Positions 43,349 through 54,003 of a stretch of DNA of 64,000 nt are shown here, piece by piece. Position numbers and translations under genes: made by a program. The DNA is taken from NCBI GenBank assembly GCA_963556695.1, contig CAUWAG010000019.1, positions 124,001 to 188,000 of the forward strand. Reading direction: 5' to 3'. The notes beneath the pieces were generated by a model. That model did not search any database, was not told the origin of the DNA, and worked only from the letters and a program-made list of their open reading frames with translations. Source of the stretch: Anthostomella pinea (lineage: Eukaryota > Ascomycota > Sordariomycetes > Xylariales > Xylariaceae). How positions within the stretch are numbered: the stretch's first letter is position 1; each line of letters starts with the position of its first letter.

Positions 43349-44500
43349 TCAACACGTCCGCCCAGCAAACACCACCATCCGCTCCCCCAACCCCGCCAGC
43401 GCCTCCTGCACCCTCCAAACCACCCCCAGCGGCGCCAGATCAACCGCCTCCTCATCCGCCCAGTAACCAGCACCACCACCGTCGATCTTCTGCCGCCGGG
43501 CCTCCTCCGCCCGCGCCAGCGCGCGCAGCTCCGCGACCGTGAACATGTCGGGTGTCGGGCTCCAAGCAAAACAGACCAGGAGGTTCATGGCCACCACGGC
43601 CGCCATGACGGCGCACGCCGCGTATGCCCATGCCGCGGCCAGGGCGTCGAAAACTAAGAGGGCGTAGCCGAAAACCAGCGTCCGGATCGAAAACAAAAAC
43701 GTGCTGGTCTGCTCGGTGCTGCTGCCAACAGAAGAGATATACCGCAAATCCGCGCCCAGGTTCGCGCGGTGCACAGCCGGCATCCCAGCCCAGATCCAAA
43801 GCACAGCGACCGAGAGCACCAACAACACAATCTTAGCCGCGAGAATGCACTTCCGGTGCGTCGGCCCGGCGCGGACCTGCTCCCGGTGCAGCAGCATCGA
43901 GCCGTAGACCACGGGCGGGAGGTGTCCGTATTTGTCCCGCGGCAGCGCCCAGACGCTGCTCACGGCGGCGACGATGAGGCACTGCAGCAGTATCGTGTAC
44001 AGAAAGGGCGCGTGCGAGTACGGCCGGGGCACGATCCTGGTGGTGTCCAGGTCGAGCCCTGGCATTTGCCCGCCGTCCTCGATACTGTGAAAAATCCCGT
44101 CTCTATTGACGACAAAAACCTCGGCAGGTCCGACAGGACCATTCCTGCGGAAGCTTTCGTCCAGCAGCGTCGTCAGAAGACTGCCGGCCACAAGGCCGAC
44201 GAAGGCCTCGCCACTAAAAAGCATGGCAACAACACAACCCAGGCGAGTCTTCGCGTGCCGCCATATCCGCCAGTTGTAAGAAGAGTTATGTTGTGCGGGC
44301 TGCTGTGAGGCTTTGCCAGGTAAACACCTCGTCGTTGTTGGCGGTATGTAGACATCGTTGCTCTTCTTGCTAGACAACAGGTCTGTTGTGTTCGAGACCA
44401 CTATTGTTGAGCCGTGGTCATTCATTGCTGCGTTTGTGTCTGGAGGTATGTGCATAGATCGAACTTTGGGTGAACTGCCATCTGCAAGCTCAAATGACAT
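43349..44500 (-). CDS. Hypothetical five-TM membrane protein
   Basis: A single exon, 383 residues. Hydrophobic spans lie at about 87-112, 165-186, 219-240, 271-290 and 293-313. A polar N-terminal tail of ~80 residues precedes them, and a soluble loop of ~50 residues between spans 1 and 2 contains VGPAEVFVVNRDGIFHSIED. The C-terminal tail is Ala/Arg/Glu-rich (ELRALARAEEARRQKI). The layout resembles fungal multi-span proteins of unknown function in which a large external loop separates the first span from the rest. I cannot name a family, and no enzyme motif is visible. Confidence 0.6.
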   Translation of the reverse strand: MSFELADGSSPKVRSMHIPPDTNAAMNDHGSTIVVSNTTDLLSSKKSNDVYIPPTTTRCLPGKASQQPAQHNSSYNWRIWRHAKTRLGCVVAMLFSGEAFVGLVAGSLLTTLLDESFRRNGPVGPAEVFVVNRDGIFHSIEDGGQMPGLDLDTTRIVPRPYSHAPFLYTILLQCLIVAAVSSVWALPRDKYGHLPPVVYGSMLLHREQVRAGPTHRKCILAAKIVLLVLSVAVLWIWAGMPAVHRANLGADLRYISSVGSSTEQTSTFLFSIRTLVFGYALLVFDALAAAWAYAACAVMAAVVAMNLLVCFAWSPTPDMFTVAELRALARAEEARRQKIDGGGAGYWADEEAVDLAPLGVVWRVQEALAGLGERMVVFAGRTC

Positions 44501-45099
44501 ACAATATGACCATGGTATATACGTATGTAGGCAGCCATGGTGTTTTAAAGTACACGGTTGTCTCGTGGTGGTACCCCGGTAGGCCGCAGCCCGGAAATAG
44601 AACGTGTTTGACGCTATTTTGAGGCTATGTCAGCTGTGCCCGTCCGCATAGCCCAATTGTTTGGCTGGAGTCCTGAAGGATTGATCAACGCCTTTGGGAG
44701 GATCTAGGACGGCTCGCCTCATCAGCATGGCAGCCAGGTAGCACTGGAGATCCTTTAGAGCCTTCATTACATCATTGGGGGCTATCTGACTGCCGCAGCG
44801 CAATGTGCAATTCCCAGTCAATTGACGACCTGAAGGCGACTTGGTGGGTAAGAATGGAAAGTGATCGTCCACTTGAAAGCTACTGTAAGCTACAGAAGGC
44901 TTAACATTTTTCTCCTACAGCGGACTTGTTCCGAGTCCCAAGGTGTGTGTGCCACAAGTAAAAGAGAAATTAAACAAATCCGCACATATCCGTCTCCTTC
45001 AGCACCTATGAACAGCAGGTCCAGGTTGTTCGAGTAAAAGCCCAAACATCAACAGTGCTTCATAGACATGTCGCTTGGGCTATAGGGGGTATCATTTGC
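44501..45099. other. Intergenic
   Basis: About 600 bases. An 80-codon open frame on the minus strand (44630-44872) with GNCTLRCGSQIAPNDVMKAL and LKDLQCYLAAMLMRR looks protein-like but has no start context or partner exon that I can support. Confidence 0.35.
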
Positions 45100-46358
45100 C
45101 TAAGACGCGCTCTCGCGGCTCTTGCGGTAGTTGGCCTGAAGTGCCGGGGTGGTTAGGAAGATGGACTTATGGCTGGAATTCTTTGCTGCGACTGACCTCC
45201 TGCTCAACCTGAAGGCCTTCGATGACTGGAGCAAGCTCGTTCAGGATCTCGTAAGCCTTCTTGTGGTATTCAACTTGAGCAGCAATGAGCTCTGCAAGGT
45301 TACGGAGAGGCTCGGGGGTATCCAGGACCTGAAATAGAGGGTTAGCAAAGGGTATATTCAGCAACGACATGTAAATAACGCACGTTCTTCATGACACCCA
45401 CGGCCTCCTCAGTCTGGGTGACGAATTCGTCCTCGGCCTTCTCGATCTCCTCTTGAGCCTCGGGGCTGAGCTCCTCGGAGGAAGGAGGGTGCTCGTCGCG
45501 AGGGGAGGTTGGGCCTATCTTCCAGGTCGTCCCCTTGTGGCGAGCCTTGACAGCGTCCAGAGTCAGACGAGCTTTCTCGACGTTCCTGCGCGCGCGCGTG
45601 GCGAACATCAGGTTGGTGTTCAGCGTGGTGTTCCAGCCAGCCAGGTATCTGCTCTGGATCTGCGCATCCTGGGCAAGGCGAGCCTCGCCGACTCGCTCCT
45701 CAGCCAGCGCATACTTCTCAAACGCAGTGGCAAGAGGATCCTCCCCAGCACCGGTGTGTTGTTGATGTAGGAGCTGGGAGCTGGCCAGACTGGCACGCGC
45801 AATGGCGTGGTTGAAGGTCTTGGGTTGCGGCTTCGCGGAGGGAGGTGCGGTCAGGGCAGCTTGGGCTTCGGCGGGGCTGGAGGCAGTCGAAAGTAGCTGG
45901 ACCTTCTCGCTGACGGTGCGGCCGAGATCCTGGAAGGTCTCCTTGATGTTGGGTGGGTAGTCGTAGGCTTCGTTGGCGTACTGGGAGCTGGATTGCAAGA
46001 ATCAGGTCAGCCATGATCTAGAGTTAGAGTGCAGGGACAGCACCTACGTCACAGCAAGCATCTTCTGGTGAACCTGCTTGAGCGCATCCACTCGCTTCTC
46101 CAGATCGATATAGTCGGGAGGGAGCTGAGTCTGTAGATAACAACTATTAGCGGATCTTCGAATCCTGATCAGGAATACCGACCTTATCCTCAGCTTGGCC
46201 CAGCTGCTCCTTGGCCTGCTGGAAAGTACGGGAGGCGAAGGGGGTGATCTGGGAGCCAATGTTGCTACCCAGGTATCGCATCAGCATAAATCCAGCTCGT
46301 CGCGTTCCAGAAGCTCAACATACCTCAGGCTATTGCCGAAAGCCTTGAAGTTGTCCAT
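45100..46358 (-). CDS. gvp36: BAR-domain protein, Gvp36 type
   Basis: Six exons: 46358-46324, 46264-46183, 46130-46048, 45987-45384, 45328-45197 and 45135-45100, giving 323 residues. The sequence follows the fungal Gvp36 order: ITPFASRTFQQAKEQLGQAE, LPPDYIDLEKRVDALKQVHQ, SQYANEAYDYPPNIKETFQD with LGRTVSEKVQLL, then AEERVGEARLAQDAQIQSRY with LAGWNTTLNTN and RARRNVEKARLTLDAVKARH, and AAQVEYHKKAYEILNELAPV. Long amphipathic helices form a BAR dimer that senses or bends membranes; yeast Gvp36 acts in Golgi/vacuole and endocytic traffic. Exon 2 ends with a weak donor (GTCGGT), the only one in frame with the next exon. Exon 1 is just 35 nt. Confidence 0.88.
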
Positions 46359-47736
46359 GGCGGCTGAGGTTGATTGTATATATTTCGCGGATGTTGATGC
46401 TTTGAACAGACAACAAAATGACGGGTTGTTCGAAGGGGATGAGAGTTGACAGCCTTGGTCAATGTTGGCTATCACTGCGAACGAGCAATCAAGCACACCT
46501 CAGCTTTGGACAGTGGATCACTTGGCCGTCGTCAGGGGCACAGGCACAAGAGACAGAGCACAGAGCACAGAGTACGGCCAGCGCAATGCCAAGATGAACC
46601 ACACCAGAACCACACTACGTAGCCGTGGTGGGGCACATAATCTCTGGCACGTGATACAGGCAGATCTGCTACCGACACACAGGGCGTTGGATTAGACACT
46701 ATGCACATGGCTGACATAATAATCTGTGTGGTCCGTGTGTTCGCTTGGTGATGGCTTCCACTTTTCTCTCCGTATGCACCATGCTGGAAGGTTTCCAGAC
46801 CACAGTAGAGATTTGGGAATAATGGCATAAGCAGACAAAAATAAGCAGCTCTAGTTTGATATGCCATTGTTAATGCTTATTCCGGTGTGCTTATTTCGAA
46901 TTTCCGAATTTCCGATTTGATAAATATACCGATATTTGCTAAAAGGGTAGTGCATATAAGGAGACTTATGAGGGTTTAATGTAGCAATATAGTGCACTTT
47001 TCACATCTGAAACGAGTATGGAGAAACTTGGTATATGAAATCAACGAGATACTTCATCATATGGGAACCACCATACTCGTTGGTGGTCGACACATTGCAT
47101 CATCCCCTTGCTGCCTCCGCCTCAGATGCTCCTCCTCCCAATACCGAAATAACCACATAACGCCACCCATCACGCCCGCTGCACCCATCCCACAGACTTC
47201 GTTAAACGAAGGTGGGCTGACAATGCGAAAGCAAATCAAGAAGACGTCGGTTTGGGGGTATGAGAGGGGTCGCAGTCGATCGTAGTCCTCCTATCCGGCA
47301 GTATCCCACAGTCCAGACTGATCGGCTTGCTGTCGACCATAACACTGGCAGTATAATTGTCGAACCTAACCGTCCAGTATCAGTAATTACATCTACAGGG
47401 AAGTCCCATTGCTCTAGGTAGACCTACACTGGGGATATACTCGCCAGGGAACGCGTTCGTGGTGTACGTGACGAGAAGACGCGCGACGCCCCTACATTGG
47501 GCATGTAGGCTGGGATCAACGTTGCCAACCCCGAACGAAGCTGAGGTAGCTGGCGGAGGTTGGCGATAGGCCGGGATAGGGACGGGTGTGTTCGGTGGGC
47601 CGGGTGAGGAGAATGTAAGGTACCTGAGCTTTGGCTCTGAGCTTTGGGCGTGCCGAGAAAGCCTGCTTTGGATACCGGCGACGGCGAGCTTGACAATATC
47701 GGCGACAGCGAGCTTGAAGCGGCTGCAACAGCCGCC
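46359..47736. other. Intergenic with one copy of the 74-bp repeat
   Basis: About 1.4 kb holding the BAR gene promoter, the 74-bp repeat E with its 25-bp block (46824 to about 46977), and the 3' flank of the coiled-coil gene. No further gene is supported. Confidence 0.5.
46824..46897 (+). repeat. 74-bp double-palindrome repeat, copy E
   Basis: GGCATAAGCA, GACA, AAAATAAGCA, 26 nt, TGCTTATTCC, GGTG, TGCTTATTTC. The middle begins GCTCTAGTTTGATA, as in copy B. A diverged 25-bp block (GGAGACTTATGAGGGTT) follows at about 46960. Confidence 0.7.
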
Positions 47737-48679
47737 TCAGTCGCAGCAACGTCTCGCCAGCGGTGGTGACTGCAAGGGGCTGCGCGGTTGCTCGATCCTA
47801 GCAGCCATACTGGCCCCAGCCGCTCGGAAGCTGTCGCGGACCTGCTCGCATTTCAATGCGGCGGTCAGCTCCGCAATGCGAGCTTCTATCTCCTCCACCT
47901 CCTGGTCGTGAGCCTCCTCCTGCTCACGGAGCTTCGACTGCAGAAGCTCGTTCTCGGTTCTTGTGGCACCGAGTGCCTCGCCGACTCTGTTGTTTTCGGC
48001 CCACAACTTCGTGTTCTCGTATCGGAGCTCGCACAGCTGGTCGAGGGCCGTGGTCTTCTTCGCGACGTCTTCTTGTTCGATGACCACGGCGAGTCCAATG
48101 GTCATGGCAAGCACCACGAGGTACCATCGCAAGATGGCCAGATGGTGCTCCTCGTTGTAGTGAAGAACCTCGTTCTCCTCCCACCGGCCCAGATTCTCAT
48201 CACGGAGATTGGTGTTCTCCTCCCGGAGGTCAGTGTTCTGGTCCTGGAGACTGATGTTCTCGGCCCCAAGGGACCGAATGACTGCCAGGTTGTGGCCTTC
48301 TGCTGCGTGTAGTGCCTCGTTTTCTTCCCATCTGCAGTTGTTCTCGTACCGGAGGTACTCGTTCTCGTGCCAGAGCGTATCGCAGCCTTCGCGCAGGCGC
48401 TGGTTCTCCTCACGCAAGTGCGCGATCTCGTCATCACCGGTGACATAGACGGTGACGCCACGAGTATCGTGGGTGCCCTCCCGCGAGCCACCAGGCGAGC
48501 TCAAGGTCTGGCAATGAGTCCGGTCAGCATATTGGGCTTCACGGTGTGGACAGTGAACAGGACATGGGTTTTACCTCGGAGTCGTGACCCCCGCCCAATT
48601 GCTGCCAAAGCATGGCCGGAATGGTTGTCGAGGAGTGACGGTCATCGTCGCCAGCGGAAAAGTTGGTAGGTTGAGCCAT
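47737..48679 (-). CDS. Orphan coiled-coil protein with one TM span
   Basis: Two exons, 48679-48575 and 48507-47737, with a 67-nt phase-0 intron (GTAAAA donor, GCCAG acceptor), giving 291 residues. Residues about 62-160 are a Glu/Asn/Arg-rich heptad region (HLREENQRLREGC, LRYENN, LQDQNTDLREENTNLRDEN). It contains an internal repeat: residues 94-115 (RWEENEALHAAEGHNLAVIR) and 143-164 (RWEENEVLHYNEEHHLAILR) are 49 residues apart, exactly seven heptads. A membrane span follows (about 161-178, WYLVVLAMTIGLAVVIEQ), then a second coiled coil (ELRYENTKLWAENNRV to IAELTAALK). The tail is Pro-rich and ends RRCCD, possibly lipidated. I recognise no family. The 5' leader (48680-49000) is strongly pyrimidine-rich on the coding strand. 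Confidence 0.6.
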
Positions 48680-51116
48680 TGTAGATAGTAGTTGGATGAT
48701 GGATATGGATGATAGATGATGGATAAATATTGGTGAGAGAGGATAAGATATATAATGTTGGTGGGAGAGAATATTGGATGGGGTATTGGAGAAAACTTGT
48801 AGACGTGGGGAAGATGGTGAAAGAAGATGATCAACGCGGGTCAGGGCGTGGCTGATAAACGCGGCTGGCTGGCGTGAGGATGATGATGGAAGCAATTGTC
48901 AGATGCGGCTGACGATCGCGGCTGGAGAGCTGTGCTGGCGGCGAGGACGTCGATCAAGGTTGGCGATGAAGGATTGACAGACGTGATGGAGAGGAAGAAG
49001 ATGGTAGTGGAGATGGAGAGAGAAGGTTCCGGAGTCGGTGAAAGAAGATCAAGACGGTGATCGTGACGACGTGCACGGCGGAGATAGCTGTCAAGGTTGG
49101 CAGCGTTGGAGGAGATATAAGACACCGACGGTGGTGACGGACAAAGATGCCAGAGACGAGAAGCTCGAGACGGTGATGCCGGAGACGGTGATGCTGGAGA
49201 TGAAGGAGGAGGCTGAAGATAGCAGTGAAGACAAAGAGAGAAGATTCCGGAGCCGAGTCGATGATGAAAGAAGGCCAGGACGGTAATCGTGAAGATCTGG
49301 ACGGCTATATGCTAAAGTGGTGTAGAAGCAGACGTGGAAGAATGTCGCGATCTTGAGTCTTGAAAGAGAAGAAAGGAAGAGGGAAGAGACAGCAGTCCCT
49401 CCAGATGTTTATAATTTGAATCTGTCGCCGGAATCATGAGCGCACCATACAGGCCAGAATGGCGGCGACCTGGGCCAGGTTCTTCATTCAATTCATTCAG
49501 CACTGCGGGCCAATTGCGTCTTTGCCGTCTGGTCTTCACAGCCTACTGCTTGTCAGGTGTTTGGCCGAAGCAAACAATACTAGTCATTGTACCTACGACA
49601 TCGCCTGTGCTGGCTCTTGACCTGGCCAATGGCTGCACACAAGTCTGCTGGGACGTGCCCTTCGGCTGGGTAGTCAATCAATGTGTCATGCTCACATTCT
49701 TACGTTATTCTCCGATGAATCGGACAACCATACCGCCATTATGGGACAAGACGCTGGTCATTGGCACCCCTTTCACCTACAGTAACAGCGAGAGTCTCAA
49801 TGTGATGAGAGCACGTGAACAAGGGTCAAGTCGACGACATACCGAAACTCCATGAGTGGTGACTGGTGACTGGTGACAGGATCTTGACTTGCGGTCTGAT
49901 CGAAGCAGCATGCGACCAATCAAACCGGTACAGTGTTATTCAATAGCATGCGTCCTGATCATGACGGTGCCCTGCCGCCCCCGTGACAAGGCCTATGGTT
50001 GATTGATACGGTACTCACTCGTCCAGCCCCCAGTAACCTTTCTTCCGATCTGGACAGAAGGAGGTCCAGCTGTCCCCTAGCTTGCTACCTGGTAGACCAC
50101 AAGCGAAGGTCCCCCGCAAGGCACACATCCTGGGTTAATCACACTATATCTGCTAGAGGCTTCCACAGGTGCTTGTAATTAGTGATTTTCAATTGAACTT
50201 TCCAGGACACTGTCAATCTCAAAGTGCCCAGTGTGTTTTTCAGTTCATACAATCAGTCGAGGCGTACAGAGGTTGGCTGGCCGGTAAGCGCCAATAGGGG
50301 TTCGATAGGGGCAAGATTCTTGATCGCCAAGACCGACCGGACCGGACCGCATTGGGACACTGATTGGCGCCAACTATGGCTTCCGGCATTGATGTCGTCC
50401 AGATAATCGGTACTTCCAGGCCATGCGTCAGTGTAGACAGTGCGAGGGGATTGCGATGGTGAGGTACGTACCGAAAACAGGTCCATGGAGATGTTTGCTA
50501 CAGTAGCGGCAAACACCTTGCCACAGTGCCAATCCCAACACACGTCACGCAGCGATGCAGGCATTGGATTCTTCACTGCAATACCGGAGGGTTTGGTCAT
50601 TCAGTGCGATATCATTGGTTTGTACCTACCGCACGGCACGAAGACCCAGGGGACCATCTGCACGTGGTCGGCCACAGTGGGAGTTGTCATAAGACCGCAT
50701 CTCTGTTTGCCCATCAAGCCCCTGACGACTAGTTACCACGCCGTTACGAGGGTGGCCATCAGCCCCCTGTGGGAACGGTGATGTGTGAGAGCGGTCGCAA
50801 TATATAATTTAATTGATTATATAGATGAGTTCCCGCATACAGTAAAGCTTACGAGCGGAAAGCTGGCGAGTGGTGAGCGTAGACGGGCATTGTCTCAGCC
50901 CCTTTAATAAACATCACCATCACCATCACATCGCCCGGCCTTGTCTTTGTTCAGCGCACCGATTGCGGCGATGCAGGTAACATACGTATAGGACCTCTCG
51001 CCATTCTATGGTCTGATGTGAGAGCCTTGCAAGGGTTTCCTCGACCATCCGCTTGCTGTTTCTCGTGCCCTCGCAGCTTTCCATTTCCCATTGCTACTTC
51101 AAGGAAGAAAAGTAAG
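48680..51116. other. Intergenic, strongly purine-skewed at its left end
   Basis: About 2.4 kb between divergent genes. From 48680 to about 49300 the plus strand is rich in G and A (repeated GATGATGG/GGAGATG motifs), probably the leader and promoter of the coiled-coil gene. Short repeats occur near 49855-49875 (GGTGACT three times) and 50912-50926 (CATCAC three times). The open frames 49436-49855 and 50440-50781 have no recognisable family. Confidence 0.4.
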
Positions 51117-52649
51117 ATGGGTGCATTCCAAAGCAAAGTTGTCAAGGAGATCCAAGAAGCGCTGAATCACGATGTATCTCTATACGCCTTTCCCTTCGGA
51201 CTAGGGTACCAATCGGAGCACGTGCGCCGGTATAACCTCGACATCACCACCACCCCAATAGCTGTCACATACCCGAAAACAACCGCGCAAGTGGCCGCAA
51301 TCGTCAAGATCGCAGCGAACGCCGGTTTGAAGGTGCAAGCCAAAAGCGGCGGGCACAGCTATGCCAAATACTCCTCCCCAGATGGCGGCATCATCGTCGA
51401 CCTGAAGCACTTCCAAAAGTTCGAGATGGATCCGAAGACTTGGTGGGCAACAGTCGGAGCGGGAACGCTGCTGGGCGATCTCACCAAACGCGTGCATGAC
51501 CCGCGCCACCGCGCCATGGCGCACGGGACATGCCCGCAAGTCGGTATCGGCGGCCATGCGACGATAGGCGGACTCGGGCCGAGCTCGAGGCTGTTCGGGG
51601 CGGCGTTGGACCATATCGAGGAGGTGGAGGTGGTGCTCGCTGACGGCAGTATCAAGCGTGCCTCGACGGCGGAGAACGCGGACCTCTTCTGGGCTTTGAA
51701 GGGCGCGGCGGCTTCATTTGGCATCATCACGGATTTCGTAGTCCATACTGAGCTCACGCCGGACGAAGCGGTGCAGTATGGGTTCTCGTTCACGGCCGGT
51801 ACATGGGGCGACATGGCGCAGGCGTTCAAGGCCTGGCAGAAGTTCGTCCTGGACAAGAGTTTGGACTGGAAGTTCGCGAGCACGGCTACTATCACCGAGG
51901 CCGGGCTGGCCATCAGTGGGACATACTTCGGTACGAAGGCGGAGTTCGATGAATTTGCGAAGGGGCCGGGCTTTCCCATCTCAAGCCAGGCCGAGGGCAC
52001 GATTGTCTTCCGCGAGTGGTTGGGTTTAGTTGAGCACTGGGCGGAGGACATCGCACTACACTTTGGGGGCGGCATCCCGGCACATTCTTATACCAAGACG
52101 TTGACCTTCAACGGTGACCAGCCCACCCCCGATGCAGTCATTGACAAAATCTTCGAGTATATCAAGACCACCAAGAAGGATGTCTGGTTCGCCATCTTCG
52201 ATCTCGCAAGTGGCAAAGTCAACGAGGTGCCCATGGATGCGACGGCCTATGCCCATCGGGACGCTCTGTTTTACTTGCAATCGTACGCCATCAGTGACAA
52301 GCTCGGCCAAAATGTCTCCAACACGACGACGGACTTCCCGCGCGGGCTGAACCAGCTGATAAAGAGTGAGATGGCCAAGGCGAACGAGAATACCGACTTC
52401 GGGGCTTATGCGGGCTACGTGGACCCAGAGTTACCGGATGGTCAGAAAGAGTATTGGCGCTCGAACTTGGACCGGCTGGAAATAATCAAGGCGAAGTACG
52501 ATCCGAAGGACGTGTTCCACAACTGGCAGAGTGTGCGGCCGAATGGTGAGGACGTGCTGACGCCGGCGGTGTTGCAACAGCCTTCGGACTTGTCGGGGTG
52601 GATTGGGAAGGCGTTCAGGGCACTGAAGGTTGGCGGCGCGCATGGCTGA
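51117..52649 (+). CDS. FAD-linked oxidoreductase, glucooligosaccharide-oxidase-like (AA7)
   Basis: A single exon, 510 residues from MGAFQSKVVK. The frame is open further upstream to 51018, but that extension has no signal-peptide character, so this ATG is chosen. The FAD PCMH fold is marked by AQVAAIVKIAANAGLKVQAK then SGGHSY. His 80 in SGGHSY and Cys 139 in HGTCPQVGIGGHATIGGLGP are at the positions that carry the 8-alpha-histidyl, 6-S-cysteinyl bicovalent FAD in glucooligosaccharide oxidase and relatives. The C-terminal BBE segment reads YWRSNLDRLEIIKAKYDPKD with VFHNWQSVRP. Such enzymes oxidise sugars to lactones or act in secondary metabolism. Lack of a signal peptide points to an intracellular, myristoylatable (MG) or non-classical form. 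Confidence 0.88.
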   Translation: MGAFQSKVVKEIQEALNHDVSLYAFPFGLGYQSEHVRRYNLDITTTPIAVTYPKTTAQVAAIVKIAANAGLKVQAKSGGHSYAKYSSPDGGIIVDLKHFQKFEMDPKTWWATVGAGTLLGDLTKRVHDPRHRAMAHGTCPQVGIGGHATIGGLGPSSRLFGAALDHIEEVEVVLADGSIKRASTAENADLFWALKGAAASFGIITDFVVHTELTPDEAVQYGFSFTAGTWGDMAQAFKAWQKFVLDKSLDWKFASTATITEAGLAISGTYFGTKAEFDEFAKGPGFPISSQAEGTIVFREWLGLVEHWAEDIALHFGGGIPAHSYTKTLTFNGDQPTPDAVIDKIFEYIKTTKKDVWFAIFDLASGKVNEVPMDATAYAHRDALFYLQSYAISDKLGQNVSNTTTDFPRGLNQLIKSEMAKANENTDFGAYAGYVDPELPDGQKEYWRSNLDRLEIIKAKYDPKDVFHNWQSVRPNGEDVLTPAVLQQPSDLSGWIGKAFRALKVGGAHG

Positions 52650-53399
52650 ATAGCGAATTGATGGAATACTTCGAGTCTGCCGTAAGGGGTTCGGTAGTAA
52701 CAGACAATGATTGTTCAAGATTAACAATGCTTGCGCTTCGGTCTCGTGGGAGCGTGAGGCTCGAGTCCTACATTTGCTTTACATTTGCTTCTGCGAGCCC
52801 CGAGCATCGCGACTCGACCTCGGCCCTCTGGGCAAAGTGACCCACGGGGAGTGTTGGAGGCGTCGGGCCACAAGAGGATAACCAAGGTTACCCGGAACTC
52901 CGCCCCTTAGCCCTCCGCGGTCCCGGCTTCGGCCCCACACAATGCGAGCCCCCGGCTACACAGCTGGTCTATGCCTCTGCAATTGGGAAGTGTATAAGAC
53001 GTGTTTTATATCAGGTCAATGACCTCCTCACCACTAGCTGACCCGACGTTGATTTTCATACCTAACTACTTTAACTACAGCGCCATGCATTTCCATGTGC
53101 TAGGACACGCTCCCAGCCTCCCACGTTTGCTACTAGAAGATCCATCCTCGGACCGAGTATCTTCTAAGAGTAGGCTTTCGAGTTAGCAACGGCGCGCCTC
53201 TATAGTCGTAGACTGTTGACGTTCTCTCGGTACCCCATGAGGCTCAGGGGCTATAGGACATATAATGTTGGTCGCGTGCCCCCCTTTTGGTTGCACATAT
53301 CTTCTTCTGCTCCACTTGAAGTATCCCTATACCTTTTTCGTTCGCACGCGACCAATATATCCGTCGCTTATTCGTCCCGGATCACCTCAAGATCCCAAC
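52650..53399. other. Intergenic
   Basis: About 750 bases: 3' flank of the oxidase and upstream region of the secreted-protein pseudogene. No gene is supported. Confidence 0.45.
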
Positions 53400-54003
53400 A
53401 TGTCGAACTCACGTGTAGCTCTCGTGTCTCTCCTACTGGCGTACCGGGCCTTTGCCGCACCCGTCCACGCTCCACTGTCCGGCGCAGACGTCATCGTCCT
53501 TCCCCCAGCCATCTAGTCTGTCTTCGATGCTCTGAAGCAGTATGTGTATAAGGAAGACTTGAGTTAGTACCCTTCGGACCCCGATCCTATCCGCCATCAC
53601 ATATCCAGGGGGGAAACCCCTCCCCCCCCCCCATCTGCCTCTGACAGGCCCTACTTCCCAAAGAAGTGAATGTCAAAAACCCGTGGTCCTGACTTGGCTC
53701 GGCGCAGTGACCGACCTCGAACTGGACGTTGTCGACGGCGCCGTCCATGACAAGGGCGTGCTGTCGTATGAGTAGGTGGACAAGCTCGACATCGAGATCT
53801 GGGCCTCGGGCATCGACCCAGCCCAAGCCGCCGACAAGATGCTCGCGGAGCTCAAGGCCAACGGCCACCTCGAGCAGCTGCAGGTTGCTCTGACCGACCT
53901 GAGTTGGCGGAGCGGTTTGAGCCAACAGGCCGCCGGCGCGATCAAGAAGGTCGTTTCCAACGAGTTTGGATCGCGCAGTAAACTGCATTGCGTGGCGTTG
54001 TAG
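53400..54003 (+). pseudogene. Broken small secreted protein gene
   Basis: It begins with a signal peptide (MSNSRVALVSLLLAYRAFAA) and then PVHAPLSGADVIVLPPAI. An in-frame TAG at 53514-53516 interrupts, yet the same frame continues SVFDALKQYVYKEDL up to a possible donor near 53564. After a C-rich intron-like stretch ending CTGACAG (to about 53648) the frame resumes as ALLPKEVNVKNPW, then, after a TGA and a shift, WLGAVTDLELDVVDGAVHDK with GVLSYE, a TAG, and VDKLDIEIWASGIDPAQAAD on to a stop at 54003. Both TAG codons stand where CAG is expected, C-to-T changes in CpA context. The C-terminal part (AADKMLAELKANGHLEQLQV) is helical and well kept. The parent family is not named. Confidence 0.6.

Noticed and set aside
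49436..49855. 139-codon open frame upstream of the oxidase
   Set aside because: No family signature and no plausible splice or promoter context.
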